Assembly: GCF_903166585.1 (NCBI RefSeq)
Contig: NZ_CAESCM010000025.1
Coordinates: 1 to 45,150 of the forward strand
Reading direction: 5' to 3'
Source of the DNA: Pedobacter ghigonis
Lineage (GTDB): Bacteria > Bacteroidota > Bacteroidia > Sphingobacteriales > Sphingobacteriaceae
Length of the DNA: 45,150 nt
The notes below the pieces were generated by a model. That model was not told where the DNA came from, did not search any database, and saw only the letters and a list, made by a program, of their open reading frames with translations. Below are positions 24,597-34,414 of this stretch, piece by piece. Positions within the stretch are counted from its first letter, which is position 1. Each line of letters opens with the position of its first letter. A program made the translations under genes and the position numbers.

Positions 24597-25434
24597 CTAT
24601 TCCTTTACTTGATCCGTCATTCCCGCGCAGGCGGGAACCTTAATGCTTTCGCTACTATACGCACAAGCCTTCTTCCGCTACCGATATAAAATTGGTACAG
24701 GTCCACCGCCGCGGGGGGCTCTTACCTTTTTCTTGATAAAAAGGTAACCAAACCTGAGCGCAGCGAAAGCATGCCTGCCATTAAAAACAATAAGAAACCA
24801 GGCATAACTGAAAGGCTTGGATCAGTTTTTTATGTGATAATGTTGTTTTTATCGGTATAAAAGATTGCTACGCAATTCTTGTAAAAACCTACGAAAACCT
24901 TAATTGCGACAGTTCCCAGGTGCTCCCTCTGCTCGTTCCCTTCCGCACGCGCTTGATCCTGCCTTGTATAGTGTGGCATGAAAGGCAGTGCAAAGTTTTT
25001 CGTGCTTTTTCCTGCGAAAATCTCCTATGCCGGATAGCAAGGTGCAGAAAAACCCAATCCGTCGTGCTGAATTTATTTCAGCATCTCTTCATTGCACACA
25101 CTATTTAAAAAAGAGCCCCTGAAACACCCGTCATTCCCGCGCATGCGGGAGCTACGTAGTACTCAGCGAAGCTAATTTTAATGCTTTCGCTGCTTTTAGT
25201 ATTATTATTTTTTCCGCTCGCCGCCGCGGGGGCTCTTTCTTTTCTCTTGATAGAAAAAAACAAAAGATCAAGGCTTGGATACTTTCTTGTAAAAACCTAC
25301 GAAAACCTTAATTGCGGCAGTTTTTAGGCGCTTCCTCTGCTCGTTTCCTTCCGCACGCGCTTGATCCTGCCTTGGACAGTGTGATATGAAAGGCAGTGCA
25401 AAGTTTTTCGTACTTTTTCCTGCGAAAATCTCCT
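24597..25434. repeat. Repeat cluster A-B between efflux operon and nhaA
   Basis: This stretch is built of dispersed modules. A GTCATTCCCGCGCAGGCGGGA hairpin family member lies at 24617 and again near 25131. A CCGCCGCGGGGG...CTTGAT...AAGG module lies at 24703 and 25214. A roughly 170-bp core, beginning CTTGTAAAAACCTACGAAAA and ending near ATGCCGGA, covers 24878-25052 and 25286-25446. A TGCTGAATTTATTTCAGCA arm is at 25066. No real gene is apparent up to 25434; short frames here translate the repeat and recur with it. Confidence 0.75.
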
Positions 25435-25665
25435 ATGCCGGATGGCAATAGTTCAATTTTAGCTGAAGACACAGATGAAGTTATTAAACAGGTAAGGAAT
25501 AATCTCATCCACTTATCCGGTGATGCACTAACGAATAATATTACAGCAGTTGGAATGACTCTTGAGGCGTTTTCTCAAGATCAATCTAGAGTGTTTGATA
25601 CAGTTTGGTCAATATGTGGCGCTACTGAAATCCTATATACAAAGATTGCAAATGGCACACTGTAA
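25435..25665 (+). CDS. Small ORF of unknown function whose 5' end lies in a repeat
   Basis: If started at ATG 25435 the product has 76 residues. The first four codons (ATGCCGGATGGC) belong to the end of the 170-bp repeat, where other copies have ATGCCGGAGGGC. From codon 6 on the sequence is unique and protein-like, with acidic start AEDTDEVIKQVRNNLIHLSG and helical ALTNNITAVGMTLEAFSQ. It may be the 3' remnant of a gene truncated by repeat insertion, or a small gene that uses the repeat as its start. I do not recognise the family. A terminator follows 6 bp after the stop, which supports transcription on this strand. Confidence 0.4.
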   Translation: MPDGNSSILAEDTDEVIKQVRNNLIHLSGDALTNNITAVGMTLEAFSQDQSRVFDTVWSICGATEILYTKIANGTL

Positions 25666-25671
25666 ATAAAT

Positions 25672-25700
25672 AAAGCCCAATTGTTTCTGAGCGGGCTTTT
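25672..25700. terminator. Terminator between the small ORF and nhaA
   Basis: AAAGCCC (25672-25678) pairs with GGGCTTT (25693-25699), followed by TTTTATT on the plus strand. It could end the small ORF and, less well, the convergent nhaA transcript. Confidence 0.6.
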
Positions 25701-25776
25701 ATTCCCTATATGTGCCTTCCATCAGTTAATAATTTTCTATGCTTTTCGGTAATTTATTTCATCATTTTTCTTCGTT

Positions 25777-26931
25777 TTAAATCTCCTTAACTGCAGCCAA
25801 AAATACAAATCCAACTACTCCCGATAAAACCGATGCGGTTAAGATTGCAAATTTCGCTTCTGCAATGTGCATAGGCTCGCTAAAAGAAAGCAGTGCAATA
25901 AAAATAGACATGGTAAAGCCGATACCGGCCAGCATGCCGAGGCCTAATATGTGTTTCCAGCCTGCACCACTGGGCAAGTCAGCCCATTTAAGTTTAACGG
26001 CCAGCCAGCTAAATAGTGTAACGCCAATGGTTTTACCGGCAAATAAACCGATTACAATACCCAGGCCTAAAGGGGAAAGCAAGCCACTTAACATTTCTTT
26101 TTGAAAGGTAATGTTGGTATTGGCCAGTGCAAACAGGGGCATGATGAAGTAATTAACGGGTGTGGTTAAAAGATGCTCGAGTTTTTCTAAAGGAGATTCG
26201 TTACTGGTACTATTGGTGGGTATGGTAAAAGCGAGTAAGACACCTGCAATGGTGGCGTGGATACCCGAATGGTGGATGCAATACCAAAGCAATATGCCGG
26301 GGATGAGGTAAAATACGAGTCGTTTTACCCCGAAATAATTCATTAAGCTAAGCAGCAATAAAATGCCTGCAGCCATGGCCAGGTATTCGAAATGGATTTG
26401 ATTGGTGTAAAAAATGGCTATGACTAAAATGGCACCTAAATCATCTACAATGGCCAGCGCGGCCAGGAAGATTTTTAAACTTGCAGGTACGTTTTTACCG
26501 AGCATGGCAATAATGGCCAGTGCGAAGGCAATATCGGTAGCCATAGGGATGCCCCAGCCGGCTGCGGTTGGCTGGTTCCGGTTAATTACAAAATATAGGC
26601 CTGCGGGTATCAGCATGCCACCCAAAGCGGCAATTACAGGTAAACTGGCGCTTTTGATGGAAGAGAGTTCGCCTTCTAATAATTCGCGCTTAATTTCGAG
26701 GCCTACGAGTAAAAAGAAGACGGCCATCAGGGCGTCGTTAATCCACGCTAAAATGCTGTAGTTTACTGTGCCGAAGCCAAGTTTGGTTTCGAGGAAGTGG
26801 ATAAAGCTATCTTTTGCAGCTGTGTTGGCGATGATGAGGGAAATGGCTACACAGATTAACAGGAGTATTCCACCGGTTTGTTCTGAACGGAAAAATCTTT
26901 TGAAGGTTTCGAGGTTGATGGTTTTGGCCAT
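25777..26931 (-). CDS. nhaA: Na+/H+ antiporter NhaA
   Basis: The 384-residue inner-membrane protein is a standard NhaA of about 12 membrane segments. The ion-binding aspartate pair is in ALAIVDDLGAILVIAIFY near residue 165. Other family marks are FFLLVGLEIKRELLEGEL near 75, GWGIPMATDIAFALAI near 130, and GKTIGVTLFSWLAVKLKWADLP plus GIGFTMSIFIALLSF near the end. It expels sodium in exchange for protons and serves pH and salt homeostasis. It is a lone gene between two repeat clusters. The start is well supported by FKRFFRSEQTGGILLL, the usual NhaA opening. A TACTTTTA near-match to the -7 element lies just upstream on the minus strand. Confidence 0.95.
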   Translation of the reverse strand: MAKTINLETFKRFFRSEQTGGILLLICVAISLIIANTAAKDSFIHFLETKLGFGTVNYSILAWINDALMAVFFLLVGLEIKRELLEGELSSIKSASLPVIAALGGMLIPAGLYFVINRNQPTAAGWGIPMATDIAFALAIIAMLGKNVPASLKIFLAALAIVDDLGAILVIAIFYTNQIHFEYLAMAAGILLLLSLMNYFGVKRLVFYLIPGILLWYCIHHSGIHATIAGVLLAFTIPTNSTSNESPLEKLEHLLTTPVNYFIMPLFALANTNITFQKEMLSGLLSPLGLGIVIGLFAGKTIGVTLFSWLAVKLKWADLPSGAGWKHILGLGMLAGIGFTMSIFIALLSFSEPMHIAEAKFAILTASVLSGVVGFVFLAAVKEI

Positions 26932-27700
26932 GGGGTAAAAGTAGTGAAAATGGAGGGGATAAGGATGTGTTTTTTCAGGAAGAGTTAGTGTTTTTCGTCC
27001 CTGGCAGGAGGCCTGCCTCGGCTCACCGCCGCCGAAGGGCTCTTACTTTTCTCTCGATAGAAAAGTAACAAACCTGAGCGCAGCGAAAGCATGCCTGCCA
27101 TTAAAAACAATACGAAACAAGGCATAACTGAAAGACTTGGATCTGTTTTTTATGTGATAATGTTGTTTTTATCGGTATAAAAGATTGCTACGCAATTCTT
27201 GTAAAAACCTACGAAAACCTTAATTGCGGCAGTCTTTAGGCGCTTACCTGTGCTCATCCCAACTCACGCGCTTGATCCTGCCTTGGGCAGTGGGGTATGA
27301 AAGTCAGTGCAAAGTTTTTCGTGCTTTTTCCTTCGAAAATCTCCTATGCCGGAGGGCAGGGTGCAGAAGTTGGGTGGATAGGTGATCCGTCATTCCCGCG
27401 TAGGCGGGAACCACTTCGTGCTTAGCGAAGCTAATCCTAATGCTTTCGTTATTGTACCGTATGCATAGGCTTTCTTCCGCTGCCGATATAAAATCGGTAC
27501 AGGTCCTTTGACTCGGCTCAGGATGACAACCTTGAGGGGGCAATCCCCCTTCAGGGGAAGGTGCTATAGGTCCTTCGACTCGGCTCAGGATGACAACCTT
27601 GAGGGGGCAATCCCCCTTCAGGGGAAGGTGCTATAGGTCCTTCGACTCGGCTCAGGATGACAACCTTGAGGGGGATAAGCTCAGCATGATGGATAAAATG
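26932..27700. repeat. Repeat cluster C and a 67-bp tandem repeat
   Basis: The long form of the dispersed element runs from about 26998 to 27370. It includes the CTGAGCGCAGCGAAAGCATG and GTGATAATGTTG middle parts shared with 24703-24877, and the 170-bp core at 27198-27370. A TCATTCCCGCG hairpin is at 27389. From 27501 a 67-bp unit starting AGGTCCTT is repeated at 27568 and 27635 (last copy partial); each unit contains GAGGGGGCAATCCCCCTTC, a GGGGGcaaTCCCCC hairpin. No gene is present. Confidence 0.75.
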
Positions 27701-27701
27701 C

Positions 27702-27730
27702 AAAAAGCCGCAGATGGATGTCTGTGGCTT
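27702..27730 (-). terminator. Terminator of the nuclease-porP unit
   Basis: On the minus strand AAGCCACAGA and TCTGCGGCTT arms (one mismatch) surround a 6-nt loop, followed by TTTTTG. It lies about 30 bp past the PorP/SprF-like stop. Confidence 0.75.
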
Positions 27731-27761
27731 TGTATTAAGTGTTGTTATGCTGTATAATGTA

Positions 27762-28682
27762 CTATGGTTTCTTGCCGATGTTTACCCGTACATTCACTTC
27801 GAAATCGCCACCGGTATAACCGCTAATGGCCGAAGTGGCCGTGTTGTAATAAGCCATAAAGTACAGGGTCGATTTGTAATTCATGCCTAAACCAACCGTA
27901 GCATTTTGCGTATTGTGGTACATGGCCATTAAATAAAGTTTATCGTTGGCAAAGTTGGCATTTAAGCCGGCATCCCATAAGTTCTGGTAGTTTTTAATGC
28001 CCCTGAATACTCCCTTTGGTTCCAGGCTAATTGCATCCATGCCCGAGCCGAGATTAAATTTATAACTCACTGCCGAGTAAAAGGTGGGTTTATCGGCAAA
28101 GTTTAAATCATCGTTACGGAATACAGAACGCATATTGGGTATGGCACCTTCGATGGTTAAGTTTTTCGAAGTGTACGATACGCCGAAATCGCCATCCAGG
28201 TAATAGCCCCTGTCGTTAAAGCGGGCAATGGATGGATCGTTGATATCGCTGTTTCTGATACTGCTTAAATCGAGCCTGTCTTGACTGGCACCAAACGAAA
28301 TACCAAAGTTTAGTTGCTGATCTTCGTTGTTTAGCGGCAAATGATAAGCAAAGGTTCCTACGGCTTTGGTACGCTGTATACCGCCCGATTTTTCGTTGTA
28401 GAAATTAACACCCCAACCCACTTTATTTACCTGCTGATCGAGGGTAATACTTTGGGTAAGCGGTGCCCCCGGAATGTTCGACCATTGCTTGCGGAAACTA
28501 CCATTAATGTTAAAGCCCTCGTTAATACCGGCCATGGAAGGGTTAACCAGATAGCGGTTTTGGAAATACTGGGCATTTAAGGGCAGGAGCTGTGCTTTTG
28601 CCTGATTGAAAATGAAGAGGCCTGCTGCAAATAGAAACGTTACGCGACTTATTTGCTTTATGTTTTTGGTGATTGCTTTCAT
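27762..28682 (-). CDS. PorP/SprF family type IX secretion membrane protein
   Basis: The 306-residue protein has an N-terminal signal (FLFAAGLFIFNQAKAQ) and the PorP/SprF layout: QYFQNRYLVNPSMAGINEGFNINGSFRKQWSNIPGAP at 38-74, then beta-barrel strands ending in GDFEVNVRVNIGKKP. SprF-like proteins are needed to export and anchor partner adhesins that carry the type B (gliding motility) C-terminal domain. The partner is directly upstream: the 1907-residue protein at 28691-34414, just 8 bp away. The pair repeats the sprB-sprF arrangement of gliding bacteria. It is an outer-membrane protein. Confidence 0.9.
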   Translation of the reverse strand: MKAITKNIKQISRVTFLFAAGLFIFNQAKAQLLPLNAQYFQNRYLVNPSMAGINEGFNINGSFRKQWSNIPGAPLTQSITLDQQVNKVGWGVNFYNEKSGGIQRTKAVGTFAYHLPLNNEDQQLNFGISFGASQDRLDLSSIRNSDINDPSIARFNDRGYYLDGDFGVSYTSKNLTIEGAIPNMRSVFRNDDLNFADKPTFYSAVSYKFNLGSGMDAISLEPKGVFRGIKNYQNLWDAGLNANFANDKLYLMAMYHNTQNATVGLGMNYKSTLYFMAYYNTATSAISGYTGGDFEVNVRVNIGKKP

Positions 28683-28690
28683 GTCTGTAA

Positions 28691-31600
28691 TTAGTCTCTA
28701 ATGATGTTGATAAAACCTTTAAAAGTGCCAATGCCTGTTCCCAGATCAATGATGTAGTAATAGGTACCTTCTGAGAGCGGATTGCCGTTTAGGGTTCCGT
28801 CCCAATCGTTGGCATAGGTGTGTTTGGTGTATAAGATGCGTCCGGTTTTATCGAAAATCTTCAGGGTATTATTGGGGTAATAATCGATGTTTTTGATGAT
28901 GAACTTATCGTTATAACCATCGCCGTTAGGCGTAACTACAGTACTGGCTTCGAGTTTATAATCTTCTATTACAGTAATTACAATGGTTTGTTCGCTAACA
29001 CAGCCGCTGGTATTGGTTACGGTTACTTTATAACTGCCGCTTTGTTTTGGCCTGATGGTTAAGGCTGCGGTAGCTTGTCCGCTAACGATTTCGGCACCGC
29101 TCCAGCTGTATTGGGTACCACCAGTTGCCATTAAAATCAGGGCATCACCTTTAGAAACAGATAGGCCCTTATTGCTGCTGATGGATACCACAGGCAAAGT
29201 ATTTACGGTTACAGTAGCTGTACCGGTTTGCTGCTGACCGCAGTTGGCATCTTTAACATTAAGCAGGTTATAGGCAAAAGTGCCTGCTACACTTGCCGGA
29301 GCCGATAGGCTTACCGATGTATTGCCGGCAGCCGTAGTGATGCTCTGACTGGTACCACCGTTAATGTTGTAGGTAAAGGTATAAGGTGCAGTACCATTGG
29401 CACCTGTAAAAGTGATGGTTTGTGCACCCCCGTTTAAACAAACTACTGCTGTACCGCTAATGGTGGCAGTGGCAGTCGATGTAACGGTAAGTTTAAAGGT
29501 TTTGGTGAGCGTGTTCACTCCTCCAAAATCTGTTCCACCATTATCGGTAACCGTTACCGAGATATTGGCCACGTCACTAACATTGTTTTTTAAATGATAG
29601 GTGATGGTTCCTTTATCGCTACCATTGGCGGCTATGCTCAATACATCAAACAGGCTGGCATTATCGCTGCTTACGGTAAGTGTAGTGGTTTGTGCAGCTT
29701 CAGGGCCCGCAGAAATTCCGTTTAGGGCAATGGTTTGGTTAGCTGTTGAATAACAGGCTGCCTGATTGGCTACCGCATTGAGCGTAGGCACACCATTACC
29801 AAACAGATAGCGGGTTTTAATCGGGTAGTGATCGGTAGTGGTCGAACTGTAATTGGTAACCAGGTTTTTTACGCCATCCAATACTTCGGCCGATGCCGGA
29901 ATGTAATTGAGGTTAAGGCTTTTGGTAATAATCACATTATCGATTACCGTGTTAAAACCGGCGGTTGATTGGTTTCCGGCGAGACTTAAAGGCAAGGTTA
30001 CCGGGAAATACTTAGCTGCATCCTGCGTAAAATCGGAATATGATGTTCCGGTACCGGCAGGCATAGGGGCAATGGTTTTATCGGCATCGAGTACATCGTT
30101 AAAATCACCCAGGATAATTACTTTTTTGCCGGCCAGGTTAACATCCAACCAATCTTTTAACTGCTTGTTACCACCCTTACGGCGGTTGTAGGCATCAACC
30201 TGTTCGGCTGGAGTACCCGTGTTGGCTTTGGCGTGGATTTCGACAAAGTAAACGGTATCGAGTTTATTGTTGATTTTAACCTGCGCCTGCATCATATAGG
30301 GGAAACGGCCCGACGACCAGTTTTTGTAAGGTGTACCATCTGCACTGGTAGCCGCAACAGCAGGGTTGTAGGTATCGCGTAAAATGCCCAATGTAGAAAT
30401 GGGTTTAATTAAATCGGTACGGTACATGAAAGCCAGTTTCTGGGCTAGGGGATAATCGGCATCGGCTTTATCATCGGCATAAGAACCAAATTCGCTGAAC
30501 AGTACATTATATCCGGCCGGAAGTACGGTATTGCGGAATAAGGTAGTATCTACCACTTCGGCAAAGCCATAAATATCGGCGTTGAGGTTGTTTACGATGG
30601 TTTTAACGTTGGCAGCCTGTAAGATATCGTTTGATGGATCTTGTGCCGGGCTACCAAACCACTCGATGTTCCAGTTTACCACTTCCAGGGTGTTAACAAT
30701 ATCGAAAGTATTTCCGGTTAGGGCAACAGTTTTATTGGCCGAGCCACTGGTGCTTAGGGTTACATTACCCGCATAGCTGGTGTTTACCGCTACAGGCGAG
30801 AACTTAGCATAAACGGTTTGCGAAGTGTTGTTGATATCGGCTTTCGCATAAGTTAAGCTGCTGCCAAAAGTGCCTGTACTTGTTTTAGACAGGGTGAAAT
30901 TGGCCGGAGCGGTTAAAGTTACATCGCCAGTTAAGTTACCTGCCGAGAAAGCAAAACTGCTGGCTGCAGAGGTAGTATTAGCTGCCTGGAAGCCAAAACC
31001 AATGCCTGATGGCGAAGTCGTAATATCAACTGCTGGAGGGGTACTGGAATTGGTTACCATAAAATCATCAACTGTCCAGCGGCTGGCCGATGAGGTAGTA
31101 GAGTTGTAAACGAAAGCGATGTAAACCGGTGTGGCTTTGTAGGCCGATAAATCGATGTTATCTGATTTGGTCCATTTATCGGAACCGGTTTCAGGGAATT
31201 TACCGTCGAGGCTGGTCCATGTGGCTAAAGCCGGATTACCCGAGCCAGTATAGTTGGTCGATATTTTTAACTGCAGCTTATCGCCTGCAAAGGCCGATCT
31301 GGTCCAGAAAGATAAAATGGCATAATTGAATGATGCGATGTTTAATGCCGGCGAAATTAACCAGTCTTCGTTGAGGATATTACCACCTGAGTAGCCGTTA
31401 ATTTGTAGGGCATTGCCAGTGCTGCCTGCACCGGTAGCATCGTTGGCATCGTGACCAAAAGTAGTGGTACAACCCCAGGTTTGTGCTCCGGTAACGCTGT
31501 ACTGGTAAAAACCATCAGAAAGGGCAGCACTACCCGCCGTAGTACAGTTTTCGAAATTAAAAGCCGTTTGGTTGGGGTTAATGCCCGCACCGCTAAGGGC

Positions 31601-34414
31601 CAGGTTAACCGTGGTTGCACCTGCACTGCTATGTGCCAGTTGTACGGTGGCATTACCTGCAACAGTTGGGCTAAATTTTACGTAAACTGTTGGGTTTGCA
31701 GCGATTTCGTTTTTGGTGAAGCTTACCGCATTAGTAAAAGTAAGGTTGTCTTTCGAGATGCTAAAGGGTGCATTTACCGCAATATTTACATGGTTGGTAA
31801 GGTTAGCGCCCGATACTGTGTAAGTTTTTGCTGCAGAAGTGGTGTTAATGGCCTGGTTACCAAATGCCAGACTGGTTGGGTTAACACTGATACTGGCTGC
31901 AGAAGTAGAAACCGGTTCGGTAATGCTACTATTTTGCGGATTGGGTACCTGGGCCACGAAATCAGCGCTGTTGTCGTCGCTGTCGTAACCATTTCCGTTA
32001 AATTCTTCTGCACCTCCTGTAGCCAGGCTAGCTGCAGTTGAGGCGGCCGAGGCCTTGCGTTCAACCGAAACGCTTGCAGATGGTGTAGGGGCTGCACCGG
32101 TACCTTCGAAAGTACTGGCCGTACCAAAACCTACCAAATCAATAATCTGTGTGCCTGTTGGTTTGCCACCTGTTTGGGCAGTAGTAACATTGGCTAATAA
32201 TACTTTACCTCCACCAGCGGCCATGGGTATGGTTCCGGTTGCATCGGGAGTGGGTAGGTTAATGGTACCGCCCGAACCCTGAGCCTGTTGTATTAAATAA
32301 AATCCTTTTGCTTTAATGGTTCCGGTTAAAGCCGTAGTTTGCCAGGTTGTGCCGGCAGCGCTGGCATATTGTACCGACCAGCCTGCAAGGCTTACATCAG
32401 CATTGGTAGGGTTATATAGTTCGATGAAATCGTTTTTAAGGGTAGCGCCGGTATTGCCACCACCGCCATATACTTCGCTGATGACCACGTGGTTGGCTCC
32501 GGCAGGTTCTACCACACTGGTGTTTTGCGGGTTAGGGCTTTGTACTACAAAATCGATATTGTTGTTGTCGGAGTCGTAAGCATTACCGGCAAACTCTTCG
32601 GTACCACCGGTAGTTAAAGTAGCAGCAGTAGAACCGGCAGTTGCTTTCCTTTCGATGGAGGTAGGGTTTGCCGGGGCAGGTGCTGCACCCGATCCTTCGA
32701 AAGCATTTGCGGTACCAAAACCTACAAAATCGATAACCTGCGTACCAGCAGGCTTGGTACCACTTTGTGCAACAGTAGTATTTACCAGTAAAACCTTTCC
32801 AGCTGTACCCGAAAGGGCTAATGTTCCGGTAGCATCGGGTGTAGGTAAATTAAGTGTGCCACCAGCACCTTGTGCTTCCTGTATCAGGTAAAAACCTTTT
32901 GCCGGAATACTGCCAGTTAAAGGGGTAGGGTTATTCCAGGCAGTTCCGGCCGCACTGGTGTACTGTACGGACCAGCCTGTTAAATCAACAGCGGTATTGC
33001 CGGGGTTGTATAATTCAAAAAAATCATTTTTATAGGTAGCACCGGTTTTGCCGCCACCGCCATAAACTTCGCTGATAACTACGTGTGCCTGTACAACGGG
33101 TGGAGTAGTGCCGGTTCCGGTTAAGGCCACGCTGGCCGAAGTGGCGTTCGTGCTGGTATTAAGCACTGCGTCGGTTGAAGTTATGGCACTGGTAGGACTA
33201 AAGCGTATATAAACAACCGGGTTGGCCGCTACTTCTGCTGCGGTGTAAGTAATTGAAGTGCTGAAAGTAGTGTTGTCTTTCGAAACAGCGAATGGAGCCG
33301 CAGTACTTAGGGTTACATCGCTGGTTAAGCCGGTTCCGCTGAGCACGTAGCTTTGTGCTGCTGAATTGGTACCTACATTTTGTGTGCTAAAATCGAGCAT
33401 AGTTTTGCTGGTATTTACCACACCGCTAATGCCGGTTCCGCTCAGGTTTACGCTTAGATTGGTTGCCCCTGTACTTGTGTTAAGCAGGGTGCCTGTGGCT
33501 GGTCCGCCGGTTGTAGGGCTAAAGCGTACATATACGCCCGGCGAAGCACTTGCCTCAACTGCAGTATAACTGATAGAAGGAGTAAAAGTTATGCCATCTT
33601 TGGAAACGGCAAAGGGCGCACTTGTGCTCACGTTTACATTTGCTGTTAAGTTAGTACCGCTAAGGGTAAAGGTTTGTGCGGTAGAATTACTGCCTGTATT
33701 CTGGTTGCCAAAAGCAAGAGTAGTAGGGTTGGCGCTTAAAACCGGCGTTGTTGTAGCTGCCGTTGCGGTAAGGGTTAAATCATCTATAGCAATTTTAGGT
33801 CTGGAGCCGGTTGTACCGCCCGAGCCATTGTTGTAATAAAAGCGGATTACCGCCGAGTTTACATTGTTTAGGTTAGCAGGCAATGCGGTACTGATGTTGC
33901 CGGAGGCTGCTACGTTATTTGTGAAATTTAATACCTGTGCAGCGGTTAACTCGGTAAAGCTAACACCATCGGTAGAGGTGTACACACGTAGCGAGCTGTT
34001 CCGGTTACCGGTTGAGTTGTTTACAACCGCCCAGTTGAAACTGAGGTTGCCGGCGTTAACACCGGTAAAGTTGACCAGGAAATCGATGGCTAGGGCTGAG
34101 CTGTTATCGGTTGCTCCGGTACCCAGCAGCTGAATGTTCTGGGTGCCTTTCTGCACGCCACCACTGGTGCCTGTAGAAAAAGTAGCGGTTGAATTAGTAA
34201 TTTTTACACCGTCCGGTATCGTTCCCGAATTATTAACGGCAACGGATTTAAATGCACTTGCTCCAATGCCACTGGCAAAATTATTGGTCCAGTTGGCAAT
34301 GTCGGCAAAGTTTTCGGTGTAAGTGTTGCCTGGCTGGCTGGCCATGGGCACCGGGGTTTGTGCTTTGGCTAATTGGCAGGCTAACAAAAAGGTAACAAGT
34401 AGAAGTCTTTTCAT
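28691..34414 (-). CDS. Very large secreted nuclease-like protein with lamin-tail domains and T9SS type B C-terminus
   Basis: The 1907-residue protein begins with a signal peptide (KRLLLVTFLLACQLAKAQ). Ig/ASH-like repeats with the phrase LAFGNQN start near 226, 331, 840 and 1131. Two lamin-tail domains (VVISEVYGGGG, FFELYNP, FYLIQ) start near 444 and 643, and a choice-of-anchor-J-like domain spans about 951-1116. From about 1242 to 1535 lies an endonuclease/exonuclease/phosphatase domain with NWNIEWFG, GFAEV, VEIHAKAN, ILGDFND and TTTDHYPI, which supply the usual catalytic N, E, H, D/N and DH residues. PKD-like repeats follow, then a C-terminal domain with VVTPNGDGYND (about 1823-1907), the gliding-type T9SS signal. 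It is probably an extracellular or surface-held DNase or phosphodiesterase. Its likely export partner is the next gene. Confidence 0.88.
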   Translation of the reverse strand: MKRLLLVTFLLACQLAKAQTPVPMASQPGNTYTENFADIANWTNNFASGIGASAFKSVAVNNSGTIPDGVKITNSTATFSTGTSGGVQKGTQNIQLLGTGATDNSSALAIDFLVNFTGVNAGNLSFNWAVVNNSTGNRNSSLRVYTSTDGVSFTELTAAQVLNFTNNVAASGNISTALPANLNNVNSAVIRFYYNNGSGGTTGSRPKIAIDDLTLTATAATTTPVLSANPTTLAFGNQNTGSNSTAQTFTLSGTNLTANVNVSTSAPFAVSKDGITFTPSISYTAVEASASPGVYVRFSPTTGGPATGTLLNTSTGATNLSVNLSGTGISGVVNTSKTMLDFSTQNVGTNSAAQSYVLSGTGLTSDVTLSTAAPFAVSKDNTTFSTSITYTAAEVAANPVVYIRFSPTSAITSTDAVLNTSTNATSASVALTGTGTTPPVVQAHVVISEVYGGGGKTGATYKNDFFELYNPGNTAVDLTGWSVQYTSAAGTAWNNPTPLTGSIPAKGFYLIQEAQGAGGTLNLPTPDATGTLALSGTAGKVLLVNTTVAQSGTKPAGTQVIDFVGFGTANAFEGSGAAPAPANPTSIERKATAGSTAATLTTGGTEEFAGNAYDSDNNNIDFVVQSPNPQNTSVVEPAGANHVVISEVYGGGGNTGATLKNDFIELYNPTNADVSLAGWSVQYASAAGTTWQTTALTGTIKAKGFYLIQQAQGSGGTINLPTPDATGTIPMAAGGGKVLLANVTTAQTGGKPTGTQIIDLVGFGTASTFEGTGAAPTPSASVSVERKASAASTAASLATGGAEEFNGNGYDSDDNSADFVAQVPNPQNSSITEPVSTSAASISVNPTSLAFGNQAINTTSAAKTYTVSGANLTNHVNIAVNAPFSISKDNLTFTNAVSFTKNEIAANPTVYVKFSPTVAGNATVQLAHSSAGATTVNLALSGAGINPNQTAFNFENCTTAGSAALSDGFYQYSVTGAQTWGCTTTFGHDANDATGAGSTGNALQINGYSGGNILNEDWLISPALNIASFNYAILSFWTRSAFAGDKLQLKISTNYTGSGNPALATWTSLDGKFPETGSDKWTKSDNIDLSAYKATPVYIAFVYNSTTSSASRWTVDDFMVTNSSTPPAVDITTSPSGIGFGFQAANTTSAASSFAFSAGNLTGDVTLTAPANFTLSKTSTGTFGSSLTYAKADINNTSQTVYAKFSPVAVNTSYAGNVTLSTSGSANKTVALTGNTFDIVNTLEVVNWNIEWFGSPAQDPSNDILQAANVKTIVNNLNADIYGFAEVVDTTLFRNTVLPAGYNVLFSEFGSYADDKADADYPLAQKLAFMYRTDLIKPISTLGILRDTYNPAVAATSADGTPYKNWSSGRFPYMMQAQVKINNKLDTVYFVEIHAKANTGTPAEQVDAYNRRKGGNKQLKDWLDVNLAGKKVIILGDFNDVLDADKTIAPMPAGTGTSYSDFTQDAAKYFPVTLPLSLAGNQSTAGFNTVIDNVIITKSLNLNYIPASAEVLDGVKNLVTNYSSTTTDHYPIKTRYLFGNGVPTLNAVANQAACYSTANQTIALNGISAGPEAAQTTTLTVSSDNASLFDVLSIAANGSDKGTITYHLKNNVSDVANISVTVTDNGGTDFGGVNTLTKTFKLTVTSTATATISGTAVVCLNGGAQTITFTGANGTAPYTFTYNINGGTSQSITTAAGNTSVSLSAPASVAGTFAYNLLNVKDANCGQQQTGTATVTVNTLPVVSISSNKGLSVSKGDALILMATGGTQYSWSGAEIVSGQATAALTIRPKQSGSYKVTVTNTSGCVSEQTIVITVIEDYKLEASTVVTPNGDGYNDKFIIKNIDYYPNNTLKIFDKTGRILYTKHTYANDWDGTLNGNPLSEGTYYYIIDLGTGIGTFKGFINIIRD

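Noticed and set aside
25308..25508. 66-codon minus-strand frame through a repeat copy
   Set aside because: Most of it lies in the repeat and the rest is antisense to the more protein-like small ORF at 25435.
29055..34322. Many plus-strand frames of 60-196 codons opposite the large nuclease gene
   Set aside because: They are shadows caused by the biased codon use of the 5.7-kb gene on the minus strand; none has a motif or promoter.
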